A program made the translations under genes and the position numbers. Positions 32,436 through 41,774 of a stretch of 64,000 nucleotides of DNA are shown one piece after another. A model generated the notes under the pieces. That model worked only from the letters and a program-made list of their open reading frames with translations. It searched no databases and was not told where the DNA came from. Where the stretch lies: assembly GCA_903910385.1 (NCBI GenBank), contig CAIVZM010000023.1, positions 1 through 64,000 of the forward strand, read 5' to 3'. Source of the DNA: an uncultured Armatimonadota bacterium (lineage in GTDB: Bacteria; Armatimonadota; Armatimonadia; Armatimonadales; Armatimonadaceae). Within the stretch, counting starts at the first letter, position 1, and each line of letters opens with the position of its first letter.

Positions 32436-32633
32436 TTATTTGCCAGCCGGTCCCGGGGGCGGGGGCGGGGTTGGCGCACCAGCAGCCGGGGTAGCCATTG
32501 CTCCGCCAGCAACCGGGGTAGCCGCCGCATCCGGTGACGGGGAAGCTTCAGGATTAGGACTGCAACCAGCAACCAGTCCAAGCAGCAAGCAGGCGATTCC
32601 GGCGGTAAGAGCCGTCAGTCGTCGTCGCTCCAT
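32436..32633 (-). CDS. small proline/alanine-rich lipoprotein
   Basis: A 65-residue protein: a signal peptide with lipobox LVAGC (Cys24), then a 41-residue Pro/Ala/Gly/Thr tail ending in PPPPPGPAGK. It has no fold to speak of and may be a surface or periplasmic tether. It is single, with its own terminator. Confidence 0.7.
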   Translation of the reverse strand: MERRRLTALTAGIACLLLGLVAGCSPNPEASPSPDAAATPVAGGAMATPAAGAPTPPPPPGPAGK

Positions 32634-32780
32634 TTATGGAGTTCTCCTCTCGTTCTATCGAGGTCAGGGTGTTTTTGACCGAAGTCACCCTATCATAGCA
32701 GAAAATCAACGAATTGGAAAGGAAGACCCGAGTACGACGGTCTCCCTTCTTAAAATCCCGACAACGGAACAGGAAAACCA

Positions 32781-34205
32781 TTGAAAGACGCATTAAATGC
32801 CTGGGTAGACGCCCACATAGAAGAAATCATTGCAGAGACGCAGGGTATTCTACGAATCCCCAGTCTGCTGGATCCATCGACTGCTGGAACTTCCGCTCCC
32901 TTTGGAAAAGCCGTGTTGGAAGCCCTGACGCATACGCTGGAAATTTGCGCTCAGAAAGGAATGCTGACGCAAAACTTCGAGGGCTTCGCCGGACATGCCG
33001 ACTTCGGCGGTACGGACGATGGGGAAATAGTGGGGGTTCTGGGTCATCTGGATGTCGTCCCGCCGGGGCGCGACTGGACAGTAGACCCCTGGGGGGCGAT
33101 TGTGCAAGATGGATTCATCTGGGCGCGTGGAGCCAGTGATGATAAGGGGCCAACCTATGCTGCGCTGTTCGGCACTGTCGCTGTCAAACAGGTAGCGGAG
33201 GCGCAGGGAATCGAACTGAAAAGAAAAGTTCGCCTAATTTTCGGCTGTGATGAAGAATCGGAATGGCGTTGTACCACGCACTATTTCGGCGTTGCAGGAC
33301 AGCCGAAACCGACGGTCGCCTTCACGCCGGACGCTGATTTCCCGTTGGTCTATGCAGAGAAAGGGTCGTTTACGGGAGTTGCCCGAAAAGAAATTGGCGG
33401 CGTCAAGAGCGCTCCCCTGAAGGTGGCTGCCTTCCATTCCGGGCTACGTCCGAACATGGTTCCGGATGAAGCGACCGCAATTCTCACCGGGGATGCTGTG
33501 GCGCAGGAAACCGTAACGCCGCTTCTGGAAGCCTTGAACGCTACCGTCACCACAACGCCCGAAGGAATTCAGGTGTCTATTCGCGGCGTTTCCGCTCATG
33601 GCGCGACCCCGCAGGAGGGTAAAAACGCGGCGGTTCTGCTGATGAACGCGTTGACCTCCGATGGTATCGCGGAGTTTGTCCCTTTTGATGCTGACTGGAT
33701 GCGCGAAATCGCCCGACGTGGCGCGACGGATGGCAGTGAAGTGGGTATCGGGGGGCGGGACGAGATCACCGGGCCGCTGACCAGTAATTTGGGAATTGTC
33801 ACCAAAGAAGGCGGAGTCGTGCAGGCGACGTTCAATGTCCGATATCCGGCGACCTGGGACAGCGATGAAACGACGGGGAAGTTTATCTCCTCGCTGGCGG
33901 AAACCGGGTGGAGCGTCCCGAAACTGTCGCATACGCCGCCGCTCTATGTCCCTCAGGATGCAGAACCGGTCAAGACCCTGTTGCGCGTCTACCGTGACCA
34001 CACCGGCGATATGCGTCCCCCGAATACCATGGGCGGACGCACCTATGCGACCGTAGTCGCGCCGGTTGGGGTCGCTTTTGGTCCTGCTATGCCGGGCGAT
34101 CCGGAAGTGGCGCATCAAGCGGATGAACGTTTTGCCGTGGAACGCCTGATTCAGTGCGCCAAAATCTATGCGAACGCCATCTGGGAACTGGCGATGCCCG
34201 CCTGA
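32781..34205 (+). CDS. pepV: M20 family dipeptidase, PepV/Sapep-like
   Basis: A 474-residue di-zinc dipeptidase. Metal ligands are visible as GHLDVVPPG (His and catalytic Asp), GASDDKGP (bridging Asp) and CDEESEW (catalytic Glu with metal Glu). A lid domain fills about 190-390 (VSIRGVSAHGATPQEGKNAA), and the final metal His should lie near the C-terminus (PEVAHQADE). PepV enzymes release amino acids from dipeptides in the cytoplasm. Length matches the family. The gene is followed by a terminator and then the ribosomal cluster. Confidence 0.92.
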   Translation: MKDALNAWVDAHIEEIIAETQGILRIPSLLDPSTAGTSAPFGKAVLEALTHTLEICAQKGMLTQNFEGFAGHADFGGTDDGEIVGVLGHLDVVPPGRDWTVDPWGAIVQDGFIWARGASDDKGPTYAALFGTVAVKQVAEAQGIELKRKVRLIFGCDEESEWRCTTHYFGVAGQPKPTVAFTPDADFPLVYAEKGSFTGVARKEIGGVKSAPLKVAAFHSGLRPNMVPDEATAILTGDAVAQETVTPLLEALNATVTTTPEGIQVSIRGVSAHGATPQEGKNAAVLLMNALTSDGIAEFVPFDADWMREIARRGATDGSEVGIGGRDEITGPLTSNLGIVTKEGGVVQATFNVRYPATWDSDETTGKFISSLAETGWSVPKLSHTPPLYVPQDAEPVKTLLRVYRDHTGDMRPPNTMGGRTYATVVAPVGVAFGPAMPGDPEVAHQADERFAVERLIQCAKIYANAIWELAMPA

Positions 34206-34297
34206 CTTACCGATGACGAAACGTTTGAAGACTTCTCCATCCAGAATGAAAAGCGGAAATGAACGACCTGTCCTGCGGGGGGAATCGCAGAGCATGG

Positions 34298-34326
34298 TTG
34301 CGGAGAGGGCGCAGGCGTGTTATAAC
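34298..34326 (+). promoter_or_regulatory. candidate promoter of the rpsN-rpsI cluster
   Basis: TTGCGG (34298-34303), a 17-base spacer and TATAAC (34321-34326). The predicted start is just before the hairpin at 34338, so the ribosomal transcript would begin with a terminator-like stem. This suggests leader attenuation, or a promoter nested in the pepV terminator region. Confidence 0.5.
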
Positions 34327-34337
34327 GTCAAAGTTTC

Positions 34338-34364
34338 CGGACGGCGAAATTCGCCGTCCGTTTT
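34338..34364 (+). terminator. intrinsic terminator between pepV and rpsN
   Basis: CGGACGGCGA (34338-34347) and TCGCCGTCCG (34351-34360) form a perfect 10-bp stem with a 3-base loop, followed by TTTT. It lies 130 bases after pepV and about 105 bases before rpsN. Confidence 0.8.
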
Positions 34365-34468
34365 GTCCGTTGATAATTTGAAAATGGCGGCGCTGATGGG
34401 ATCCATCGGTAGCCGCGCCAAAGTCCGACGGGCGTTTTACCGTTTCGTCGGAACCTGGAAGGAAATAA

Positions 34469-34738
34469 ATGGCACGAGAATCGTGGAAGCAGCGCCAATT
34501 AAAGCGCGAAAAGACGGTGGCGAAGTATGCCGCCAAGCGAAAAGAATTGAAGGAAAAGGGCGACTATGAAGGTCTTGCATTACTGCCGCGAGACGCTTCC
34601 CCTACGCGCCTGAAGAATCGTTGCTCCATCACGGGACGAGCGCATGGCTTTTACCGCCAGTTTGGCGTCAGCCGCATCGTCTTGCGTGAAATGGCTCACA
34701 AGGGCCTAATCCCCGGCGTCCGAAAGGGCTCCGGCTAA
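34469..34738 (+). CDS. rpsN: ribosomal protein S14, zinc-independent type
   Basis: An 89-residue S14 of the longer, zinc-free form. The CxxC pairs of the 61-residue zinc type are absent; only one cysteine remains, in NRCSITGRAHGFYRQFG. It binds 16S rRNA in the 30S head. It is the first gene of this block: the genes that normally precede it in the spc operon (rplN, rplX, rplE) are not here. Confidence 0.97.
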   Translation: MARESWKQRQLKREKTVAKYAAKRKELKEKGDYEGLALLPRDASPTRLKNRCSITGRAHGFYRQFGVSRIVLREMAHKGLIPGVRKGSG

Positions 34739-34767
34739 TTCGATCCCGGTAAAGGAGCAACAAAACT

Positions 34768-35178
34768 ATGGTTATTAATGACCCCATCGGGGATTTATTG
34801 ACGCGCATCCGTAATGCGCAATCCGCCAATCACGACACAGTGGAAGCGCCGGATAGCAAAATCAAGCGGGAAATTCTCCGCATTCTTCAGGCGGAAGGTT
34901 TCATCGTCAAGTACGAAGTCATTCCGGATACCCCGCAGAATCGCCTGAAAGTTACCCTGCGATACGCGCAGATATCCGGTCACCGCCGTGCGCCGGTCAT
35001 CCAGAATCTGAAGCGTATCTCGAAGCCGGGTCTGCGAGTCTACGCCGACGCCAGCAAGTTGCCGGTTGTCCTGCGTGGTCTGGGTGTCGCTATCCTGACA
35101 ACCTCCCGTGGCGTTATGACGGGCAAGCAGGCGCGTCAACTCGGCATCGGCGGCGAAGTCCTTGCCCATATCTTCTAA
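34768..35178 (+). CDS. rpsH: ribosomal protein S8
   Basis: A 136-residue 30S protein that binds the central domain of 16S rRNA; in E. coli it represses its own operon. The start MVINDPIGDLLTRIRNA and the late LPVVLRGLGVAILTTSRGVMT are typical. AAGGAGC lies about ten bases before the ATG. A 142-base gap with no gene precedes rplF. Confidence 0.98.
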   Translation: MVINDPIGDLLTRIRNAQSANHDTVEAPDSKIKREILRILQAEGFIVKYEVIPDTPQNRLKVTLRYAQISGHRRAPVIQNLKRISKPGLRVYADASKLPVVLRGLGVAILTTSRGVMTGKQARQLGIGGEVLAHIF

Positions 35179-35320
35179 AAGAGAACTCATCACGCAGGAG
35201 TAAAGCCGCTCACGGCCCTGCTGATTTCCGAGTTCCATTCTTAAGCGGTGATCGAGACCCGGCGAGAGTTCCATAGCGATCGTTGCGCCGGGGGAGTAAA
35301 CCGGGAGTAATAGATAAACC

Positions 35321-35911
35321 ATGTCACGAATTGGAAAAATGCCGATTCCCCTGCCGGCAGGCGTCACCATAACGGTTGATGCGGATGGTCGCGTAACGGC
35401 GACCGGCCCCAAGGGAACGATTACCAAAAACCTGTCCCCTGAGATGAATATCGCGGTGGAAGGCAACCAGATTGTTGTTACCCGTCCGACGGATCAAGAT
35501 CGACATCGCGCTCTGCATGGTCTGACCCGCACCCTGGTCTCCAACATGGTGACCGGAGTTTCTACCGGGTTTCAGCGCATTCTGAACGTTACCGGCGTCG
35601 GTTTCCGCGCTGAAGTGACGGGTGGGAATTTGAAACTGAGCGTCGGCTACTCGCATCCCGTAGATGTAACCCCGCGACCGGGAATTACGTTCACGACAGC
35701 CCAGAACCCGCAGAACCGTATGCCGATCCTGACAATCTCCGGAATCGATAAGGAAGTGGTCGGACAGCAGGCGGCTGAAATTCGCAAGATTCGCAAGCCC
35801 GAACCGTACAAGGGCAAGGGAATCGCCTATAGCGACGAAGTGATCCGTCGCAAGGCAGGTAAGTCCGGTAAAGCCGGTAAGGGTGGCGGTAAAGGCGGCA
35901 AAAAGAAGTAA
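35321..35911 (+). CDS. rplF: ribosomal protein L6
   Basis: A 196-residue 50S protein with two related domains near the factor-binding site. The start MSRIGKMPIPLPAGV and the C-terminal signature of the second domain ending RKPEPYKGKGIAY are as expected. A Lys/Gly-rich tail of about 20 residues (KSGKAGKGGGKGGKKK) extends beyond the E. coli end. Confidence 0.98.
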   Translation: MSRIGKMPIPLPAGVTITVDADGRVTATGPKGTITKNLSPEMNIAVEGNQIVVTRPTDQDRHRALHGLTRTLVSNMVTGVSTGFQRILNVTGVGFRAEVTGGNLKLSVGYSHPVDVTPRPGITFTTAQNPQNRMPILTISGIDKEVVGQQAAEIRKIRKPEPYKGKGIAYSDEVIRRKAGKSGKAGKGGGKGGKKK

Positions 35912-36006
35912 GCCATAGACTGTAGGCAGGTTCAACGTCTGTTTTGCAGTCTGTCGCTGATAAAGTGGTCGCCGGTCGGGAATCGGCGCCCCGCTGAGGA
36001 AAGAAA

Positions 36007-36366
36007 ATGCTGATTAAACGAAATGAATCGCGGAAACGACGCCATGAGCGGGTGCGCAAGCGCCTTGCGGGTACCGAGGAACGACCTCGACTGGCAGTCT
36101 ACCGCTCCAACAAGAATATTTACGCACAGGTCATCAATGATGACGCCGGCAGGACTCTTGCTTACGCCTCGACAATGGACGCCACGTTACGCACCGAAGG
36201 CAAAGGCGCCAATGTAGACGGCGCCAAGGCTGTTGGCGCGTTGGTTGCGGAGCGAGCGAAAGCCGCAGGCGTCACCAAAGTCGTTTTTGACCGGGGTGGT
36301 TATCTCTATCATGGGCGCATTCAGGCGCTCGCTGACGCCGCCCGCGAAGCGGGACTGGAGTTCTAA
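36007..36366 (+). CDS. rplR: ribosomal protein L18
   Basis: A 119-residue 50S protein that binds 5S rRNA with L5 and L25. The basic N-terminus ([15 protein letters not shown]), [16 protein letters not shown] and the final [23 protein letters not shown] are typical. GAGGAAAG precedes the ATG. Five bases separate it from rpsE. Confidence 0.98.
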   Translation: MLIKRNESRKRRHERVRKRLAGTEERPRLAVYRSNKNIYAQVINDDAGRTLAYASTMDATLRTEGKGANVDGAKAVGALVAERAKAAGVTKVVFDRGGYLYHGRIQALADAAREAGLEF

Positions 36367-36371
36367 AAATC

Positions 36372-37004
36372 ATGGCCCGATTAAATGTAGATAGCCTGGA
36401 CTTAAAAGAGCGAATCGTCCGCACCAACAAGGTGCAGAAGACCACCAAAGGCGGACGAACGATGAGCTGGTCTACGCTAATGGTGGTCGGCGACCGCAAT
36501 GGTCACGTCGGCGCTGGAATTGGTAAGGCGCGGGCGATTCCCGACGCTATTCGAAAAGGAACCGATGACGCTAAAAAGGCGTTGATTCGCGTTCCTATGG
36601 TCAATGGTACGATCCCGCATGAGATTCTTGCCCAGCATGGCGCATCACAGGTGCTTTTGAAACCTGCTGCGCCGGGTACGGGAGTTGTTGCAGGCGGCGC
36701 CGTTCGTATTCTTCTGGAAGAAGCCGGTATCCAAGACATTCTGGCGAAATCTCTGGGTTCTAACAACCCGGTCAACAATGCTTGGGCGACTATCAAGGCT
36801 CTCAAAGCATTGAAGACCGTCGAAGATGTCGCCAAAATGCGCGGCAAGACCACCGAAGAAGTGCGTCGCGGTTCGGTTCTGGGTGCGATGCCTTCGATCA
36901 ATGAAGCGCCAATCGCGGCTCCGGCTGTGGTCGCTGAAATCAAGGCTGTCAATGCGGTCGAAGACGCCTTCGCGGTCAGTGCGGAGGAAACGAGCAATGG
37001 CTAA
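36372..37004 (+). CDS. rpsE: ribosomal protein S5
   Basis: A 210-residue 30S protein important for accuracy and mRNA unwinding. The double-stranded RNA-binding part contains [24 protein letters not shown] (in two overlapping motifs), and the second half contains [17 protein letters not shown]. It is about 40 residues longer than E. coli S5 because of an Ala/Val/Glu-rich C-terminal tail. Its end overlaps rpmD by eight bases. Confidence 0.97.
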   Translation: MARLNVDSLDLKERIVRTNKVQKTTKGGRTMSWSTLMVVGDRNGHVGAGIGKARAIPDAIRKGTDDAKKALIRVPMVNGTIPHEILAQHGASQVLLKPAAPGTGVVAGGAVRILLEEAGIQDILAKSLGSNNPVNNAWATIKALKALKTVEDVAKMRGKTTEEVRRGSVLGAMPSINEAPIAAPAVVAEIKAVNAVEDAFAVSAEETSNG

Positions 37005-37200
37005 TACGCTGAAAATTACTCTGGAGCGTAGCGCGATCGGTCTGGAAAAAAGCCAGGGACTGACCGCCAATGCGCTTGGTCTGACCAAGCGCGGGAAAAC
37101 CGTCCATCAACCCGACAATGCGTCCATTCGCGGAATGTGCTTTAAAATCCGCCATCTGGTCTCTGTCGAGGAGATCAAGAACGGGGAGGAAGCGAAATGA
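36997..37200 (+). CDS. rpmD: ribosomal protein L30
   Basis: A 67-residue 50S protein. It begins [20 protein letters not shown] and keeps the [25 protein letters not shown]-like core of L30 (given here only as landmarks around residues 22-46). The ATG at 36997 overlaps the last codons of rpsE, and the TGA overlaps the rplO ATG, showing tight translational coupling. Confidence 0.96.
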   Translation: MANTLKITLERSAIGLEKSQGLTANALGLTKRGKTVHQPDNASIRGMCFKIRHLVSVEEIKNGEEAK

Positions 37201-37718
37201 ATTTAGATGACCTTCGACCGGCGCCGGGCTCGGTCAAGCGACGTAAGCGAGTGGGGCGCGGTCCTGGCTCCGGTCATGGTATTCGCTCTACCCGTGGTAA
37301 CAAGGGTGACAAGGCGAGAGGACAGGCGAAACTGGGCTTTGAAGGTGGGCAGACTCCTCTGCATCGCCGCTTGCCCAAGCAACGCGGTCTGGGAACCGGT
37401 CTTACTTCCCGTGGCTTTCTGACAGGGCGCTTCAAGACCTTCTATGCCATCGTCAATCTGTCACAGTTGGAGAAGTTTGACAATGACACGATTGTGACGC
37501 CGGAATTTCTTCTGGAAAAAGGCGTAATAAAAGCAGTACTTGATGGCGTAAAGATACTGGGAGACGGTGAACTGACCAAAAAGCTTACCGTTAGCGCCAC
37601 CAAATTCAGCGGCGCCGCCAAAGAAGCTATTGAAGCTGCTGGCGGAACGGCGTCCATTATCGGCGAAGAGTCATCTGACGATGATTCTTCCGACACGTCT
37701 GAAGAAGCTGACGTCTGA
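37197..37718 (+). CDS. rplO: ribosomal protein L15
   Basis: A 173-residue 50S assembly protein. The N-terminal basic glycine-rich arm ([15 protein letters not shown]) and [11 protein letters not shown] are typical. It ends in an acidic Ser/Asp/Glu tail (about the last 20 residues) that E. coli L15 lacks. The 191 bases before secY contain two GC-rich stems, possibly a processing or attenuation site. Confidence 0.97.
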   Translation: MNLDDLRPAPGSVKRRKRVGRGPGSGHGIRSTRGNKGDKARGQAKLGFEGGQTPLHRRLPKQRGLGTGLTSRGFLTGRFKTFYAIVNLSQLEKFDNDTIVTPEFLLEKGVIKAVLDGVKILGDGELTKKLTVSATKFSGAAKEAIEAAGGTASIIGEESSDDDSSDTSEEADV

Positions 37719-37909
37719 ACCCTGTAATCAATATCCGGCGCTCCGCATTCATTGCGTAGCGCCGGGATTGACCTGATGAACGTGGGATTGGGATTCGCAT
37801 TTGCGAATTTCGCGTTATAGGGCGGGCGGCGGCGAAGACATATACTTCGTTCGTCGCCTTTTTCGCCTTGTAAGGCGAAAGGGCGAGGCGAAAGCGAGAG
37901 TAAAAAGCG

Positions 37910-39292
37910 ATGCTTGAGAAGTTAGCGGCAGCGATGCGGGTTCCCGACATCCGGGGGCGTATCCAGTTCGTGGCGATGATTTTTGCTGTCTATGTGCTGG
38001 CGCTTCACGTTCCAGCGGCGGGCGTCGATCATGCAGCGGTGGAGGGACGCCTTCAAGGCGTTCTGGGCATGGTGGATGTTTTCTCCGGAGGAGCGTTGAA
38101 GAAGTTCTCCGTTATTGCAATGGGGATCATGCCGTACATCAACGCGTCGATCATTATGCAGCTTTTGACGGTCGCCATCCCTCAATTGCAAGCCAAGTCT
38201 AAAGAAGGCGAAAGCGGACGGAAAGAAATCGCCCGTTGGACACGCTATGCCAGCATCGGCTTCGCTGTCGTGCAGGCGTTCGGCGTCTATCAGATTTTCT
38301 CCCGCGCCGCTCCTGGTCTGCCGCCTGCAATCCAACCGGGATGGGCGAGCATGTTCACTATCATGATCACCCTCACGGCAGGGACGATGTTCCTGCTATG
38401 GCTGGGCGAACAGATCACGGAAAAAGGCATCGGGAACGGCGTATCGCTGATTATCTTCGTCGGTATCATGGTTTCCATTCCGACCCAGATTCAGATGACG
38501 GCGGAACTGGCGCGAAATGATCCGGGCAGAATTCCCGGTGTCATTGCCATTGTCCTCCTGTTCCTTGCCTCGATTGTCGGCGTTATCTACATGACACAGG
38601 GAGTTCGCAAGATTCCCGTCCATCATATGAAGCGCATCGTCGGCAATCGGATGACTCAGGAAAGTTCGTCTTTCCTTCCGCTCAAGGTCAATACGGCGGG
38701 CGTTATCCCTATCATTTTTGCCACTTCCATCGTCCTGCTTCCCGCGACGATCGCGACGTATGTGCCGCCGGATTACAAAATTTTCGGATGGCATTTCGGT
38801 GAGTGGGCGATCTGGGCTAAGGATGCACTACAACCGGGCAACAATATCCTGGCTTCTCTGGCGTATTTTATACTGGTAATGTTCTTTACCTACTTCTATA
38901 CGGCAATCCAGTACGATACGACTGATATTGCGGACAACCTGAAAAAGTATGGCTCGTTCATTCCCGGTATCAAACCGGGACGACCGACGGCGGAATACCT
39001 GGATAAAGTGCTTACCCGTATTACCTTTGCTGGGGCGTTGTTCCTCGCCGCACTGGCGCTGGTGCAATACTGGGCGCCAGTCTGGACTGGAATCAGCACG
39101 ATATCTCTGGTAGGCGGAACCTCATTGCTGATCGTTGTCGGCGTTGCGCTTGAAACCATGCAAGCGATTGAGGCGCAGATGGCGATGCGGAACTATGAAG
39201 GTTTCATCCGGACGGGCGGCGGACCTGCGACTCCGGCAACCCCGGCTCCAACGAATCGGGCGGAACGACGCGCCGCCGCCACCGGGCGGTAA
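37910..39292 (+). CDS. secY: protein translocase subunit SecY
   Basis: The 460-residue channel of the Sec translocase, with ten membrane segments. Conserved spots include the plug region after TM1, MGIMPYINASIIMQLL (TM2), GEQITEKGIGNGVSLIIF (TM4) and FFTYFYTAIQYD (TM7-8). Length is slightly above the usual 430-440 owing to a Pro/Thr/Ala and Arg-rich tail. It serves the many Sec substrates encoded here. It is followed by adk. Confidence 0.98.
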   Translation: MLEKLAAAMRVPDIRGRIQFVAMIFAVYVLALHVPAAGVDHAAVEGRLQGVLGMVDVFSGGALKKFSVIAMGIMPYINASIIMQLLTVAIPQLQAKSKEGESGRKEIARWTRYASIGFAVVQAFGVYQIFSRAAPGLPPAIQPGWASMFTIMITLTAGTMFLLWLGEQITEKGIGNGVSLIIFVGIMVSIPTQIQMTAELARNDPGRIPGVIAIVLLFLASIVGVIYMTQGVRKIPVHHMKRIVGNRMTQESSSFLPLKVNTAGVIPIIFATSIVLLPATIATYVPPDYKIFGWHFGEWAIWAKDALQPGNNILASLAYFILVMFFTYFYTAIQYDTTDIADNLKKYGSFIPGIKPGRPTAEYLDKVLTRITFAGALFLAALALVQYWAPVWTGISTISLVGGTSLLIVVGVALETMQAIEAQMAMRNYEGFIRTGGGPATPATPAPTNRAERRAAATGR

Positions 39293-39411
39293 TTCAAGCG
39301 ATATTACGAATCAGGTGCGAGATGGCGCGAAGCGATAGTTCCGCTTCTGCCATCTCGTACCTGTGTTGTCATGATCTATAATGTGAATCCCTGATGTGAG
39401 AGGGGAAGGTT

Positions 39412-40050
39412 TTGCCCAGAATAGTGATGATGGGGCCGCCGGGTTCGGGTAAAGGAACCCAAGGAGTGAAACTGGCGGAGCGATTCGATAATCCCCATGT
39501 ATCTTCAGGAGATATATTGAGACGCATTCTCGCCTCCAATGAAAACAGTGAACTGGCTAATGCAGTTCGTATCATTGAAGAAGGGAAGATGGTCACCGAC
39601 GAAATCGCCGGGGCGATCGTATTCCGGGAACTGGAGAATGTAACCGGTTTTATTCTGGATGGATACCCGCGCAATGTCCGTCAGGCGGAATTGCTGGATA
39701 TCTACCTGAAGGCTCAGGGTAACAGACTCGATGCGGCGTTGTATCTGGCGGTAGACAAAGAGGAATTGATGCGCCGCCTGACCGGGCGCCTGACCTGTGA
39801 GAATTGCGGGGAAACGTATCACCTGAGTCTGGAACCGCCCCGACGCGCCGGATATTGCAATAATTGCGGCTCACCGTTGATCGTCCGTGAAGACGATCAA
39901 CCCGACAGGATAACCGTTCGATTGCGGTTGTATCTGGAGAGAACCCGACCGGTACTGGATTATTATCAGGCAAGCGGGCTTTTGCGGAAAGTGGATGGCA
40001 TCGGATCGCAGGAACAGGTTTTCGCTCGGTGCGAAGCTGCGCTCGTGTAA
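39412..40050 (+). CDS. adk: adenylate kinase with zinc lid
   Basis: A 212-residue enzyme interconverting ATP, AMP and ADP. The P-loop is GPPGSGKGTQ, and the AMP-binding region contains LDGYPRNVRQAE. The lid has four cysteines (CENCGE and CNNCGSP), the zinc-binding form of many Gram-positive and thermophilic enzymes. The start is a TTG at 39412 directly after AGGGGAAGG; no ATG fits as well. A TATAAT at 39377 may be an internal promoter. The map gene that often follows adk is absent. Confidence 0.97.
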   Translation: MPRIVMMGPPGSGKGTQGVKLAERFDNPHVSSGDILRRILASNENSELANAVRIIEEGKMVTDEIAGAIVFRELENVTGFILDGYPRNVRQAELLDIYLKAQGNRLDAALYLAVDKEELMRRLTGRLTCENCGETYHLSLEPPRRAGYCNNCGSPLIVREDDQPDRITVRLRLYLERTRPVLDYYQASGLLRKVDGIGSQEQVFARCEAALV

Positions 40051-40231
40051 TCATTGTGGCGAAGTTTCATATTTGTCTGTATAATGGTCGATTGTATGTC
40101 CCTGCCGACCTGTTGAGGACGGTAAGGGGCTAACTTTTGGTCGCAACAGTTCGCCCAGGCACGCGCTGCGTCCGCTTGGGCGCATTTGTGTGTATTTGGC
40201 GATTTTCTCGAGCCTGGAAGGAAAACCGTGT

Positions 40232-40630
40232 ATGGCAGGAAGGCCCGGGGGGGGCTATAGGCCGGGTGGCGGCGGACGACCGGGCGGCGGTCGGCCCGGC
40301 GGGGGCGGCGGACGTCCCGGTGGCAATAGACCTGGCGGCGGTGGCGGCAGACGTCCCGGCGGCGGCGGTGGCGGACGAAGTCCGGCTCCACAGAATCCGG
40401 AAGATAACGGTCCGGTCAAAGAACAGGGCATTGAGGTTCAGGGAGTCATTTCTGAAAACCTGCCCAATGCGATGTTCCGGGTAAAGCTGGAATCGGGTCA
40501 CGAAATATTGGCTCACATTTCCGGCAAAATCCGGGTGAACTATATTAGAATCCTGCCGGGCGACCGGGTCCTTGTGGAGTTATCTCCCTATGACCTGACC
40601 CGTGGGCGGATTCTATATCGGTACAAATAA
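40232..40630 (+). CDS. infA: translation initiation factor IF-1 with Gly/Arg/Pro-rich extension
   Basis: Residues about 62-132 are a complete IF-1 OB fold ([53 protein letters not shown]), which blocks the ribosomal A site during initiation. The first ~60 residues are a repeat of Arg, Pro and Gly runs (RPGGG units), absent from ordinary 72-residue IF-1. The ATG at 40232 follows GGAAGGAAA. No ATG occurs between the extension and the OB fold, so the extension should be translated. A TATAAT at 40080 could drive it. Gly/Arg-rich segments of this sort bind RNA in other proteins. Confidence 0.9.
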   Translation: MAGRPGGGYRPGGGGRPGGGRPGGGGGRPGGNRPGGGGGRRPGGGGGGRSPAPQNPEDNGPVKEQGIEVQGVISENLPNAMFRVKLESGHEILAHISGKIRVNYIRILPGDRVLVELSPYDLTRGRILYRYK

Positions 40631-40674
40631 GTTTTTTTTGAGGTGTTGAACCTTGAAAAATTAATGGTGGCATT

Positions 40675-40791
40675 ATGAAAGTTCGAGCGTCGGTCAAAAA
40701 AATCTGTGACAAGTGCAAGGTTATCAAACGCGAAGGCGTCGTGCGCGTCATCTGCGCTAAAAATCCGAAGCACAAGCAGCGCCAGGGATAA
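40675..40791 (+). CDS. rpmJ: ribosomal protein L36, zinc-ribbon type
   Basis: A 38-residue 50S protein, [20 protein letters not shown] then [18 protein letters not shown]. The ligands Cys11, Cys14, Cys27 and His33 mark the zinc-binding form, which usually implies no zinc-starvation variant is in use at this locus. It lies between infA and rpsM as in most bacteria. Confidence 0.98.
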   Translation: MKVRASVKKICDKCKVIKREGVVRVICAKNPKHKQRQG

Positions 40792-40812
40792 GGCGTACAG
40801 GAGTAAAGTAAC

Positions 40813-41187
40813 GTGGCACGTATTGCCGGTGTAGACCTGCCCCGCGAAAAAGCGGTCGAATATGCCCTGCCGGAAATTTACGGTATTGGGCTGGCGAGCG
40901 GTCGGCAGATTCTGGAACAGGCGGGCATTGACCCGCGAACAAAGATTTCGGCTCTCGCCGAGTCAGAAGTCGCCCGACTTCGCGACATTATTGAGCGTGA
41001 GTGGCGTGTGGAGGGAGACCTTCGACGAACCATTCAGATGAATATACGCCGACTGCAGGAAATACAGTCGTATCGGGGCATCCGTCACCGACGCGGCTTG
41101 CCTGTGCGTGGTCAGCGGACTTCGACGAACGCACGAACCCGTAAGGGACCGAAGCGCACCGTTGGCGCGAAGAAGAAGAAGAAATAA
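40813..41187 (+). CDS. rpsM: ribosomal protein S13
   Basis: A 124-residue 30S head protein that contacts the P-site tRNA and the 50S subunit. It starts [19 protein letters not shown] and ends in the usual basic tail after [28 protein letters not shown] precedes the start codon. Nothing unusual is seen. Confidence 0.98.
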   Translation: MARIAGVDLPREKAVEYALPEIYGIGLASGRQILEQAGIDPRTKISALAESEVARLRDIIEREWRVEGDLRRTIQMNIRRLQEIQSYRGIRHRRGLPVRGQRTSTNARTRKGPKRTVGAKKKKK

Positions 41188-41266
41188 ACGTTAACGAGGC
41201 GGTCGTCGACATCCGGGATAGGATCGTCGACGATAGTCTCGATGACAGGCACTGCAGGAATAAAGT

Positions 41267-41671
41267 ATGGCAAGAAAACTTACATCGGCTCAGGCCGCGC
41301 GTAATAAACCGAAGGCGCGAAAGAATATCGCTGTCGGTATGGCGCATATCCAGAGCACGTTCAATAACACGATAGTTACGCTGACCGATACCAAGGGTGA
41401 CGCCATCTCATGGGCGTCCGCAGGAACGGTCGGTTTCAAGGGAACCAAGAAGGGGACGCCGTTCGCGGCGCAATTAGCCTCGGAAAAGGCTGCCCGCGCT
41501 GCACAAGATCACGGTCTGCGCCGCGTCGATGTCTTTGTCAAGGGACCGGGTTCCGGTCGCGAAACGGCTATTCGCGCTTTGTCGGCGGTGGGATTGGAAA
41601 TCAATCTGATCCGCGACGTGACGCCCCTGCCGCACAACGGATGCCGCGCTCCCAAGCGCCGCCGCGTCTGA
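41267..41671 (+). CDS. rpsK: ribosomal protein S11
   Basis: A 134-residue 30S platform protein. [31 protein letters not shown] and the C-terminal [17 protein letters not shown] are textbook. The 79 bases before it contain a GTCGTCGAC-type stem that could be a minor control hairpin. Confidence 0.98.
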   Translation: MARKLTSAQAARNKPKARKNIAVGMAHIQSTFNNTIVTLTDTKGDAISWASAGTVGFKGTKKGTPFAAQLASEKAARAAQDHGLRRVDVFVKGPGSGRETAIRALSAVGLEINLIRDVTPLPHNGCRAPKRRRV

Positions 41672-41774
41672 TATATCGATTTTCTCGCTTTTCTCCGCAG
41701 AGAAGCGAGGCGTGAAAGAATTTGGCTTGTAAACCGATTCGCTCCTCGGGAACGAATCGGGAGGAAGAGAAGGA

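Noticed and set aside
33444-34295. A 283-codon minus-strand frame opposite pepV
   Set aside because: It is a mirror frame of a well-supported M20 peptidase and shows no recognisable domain.
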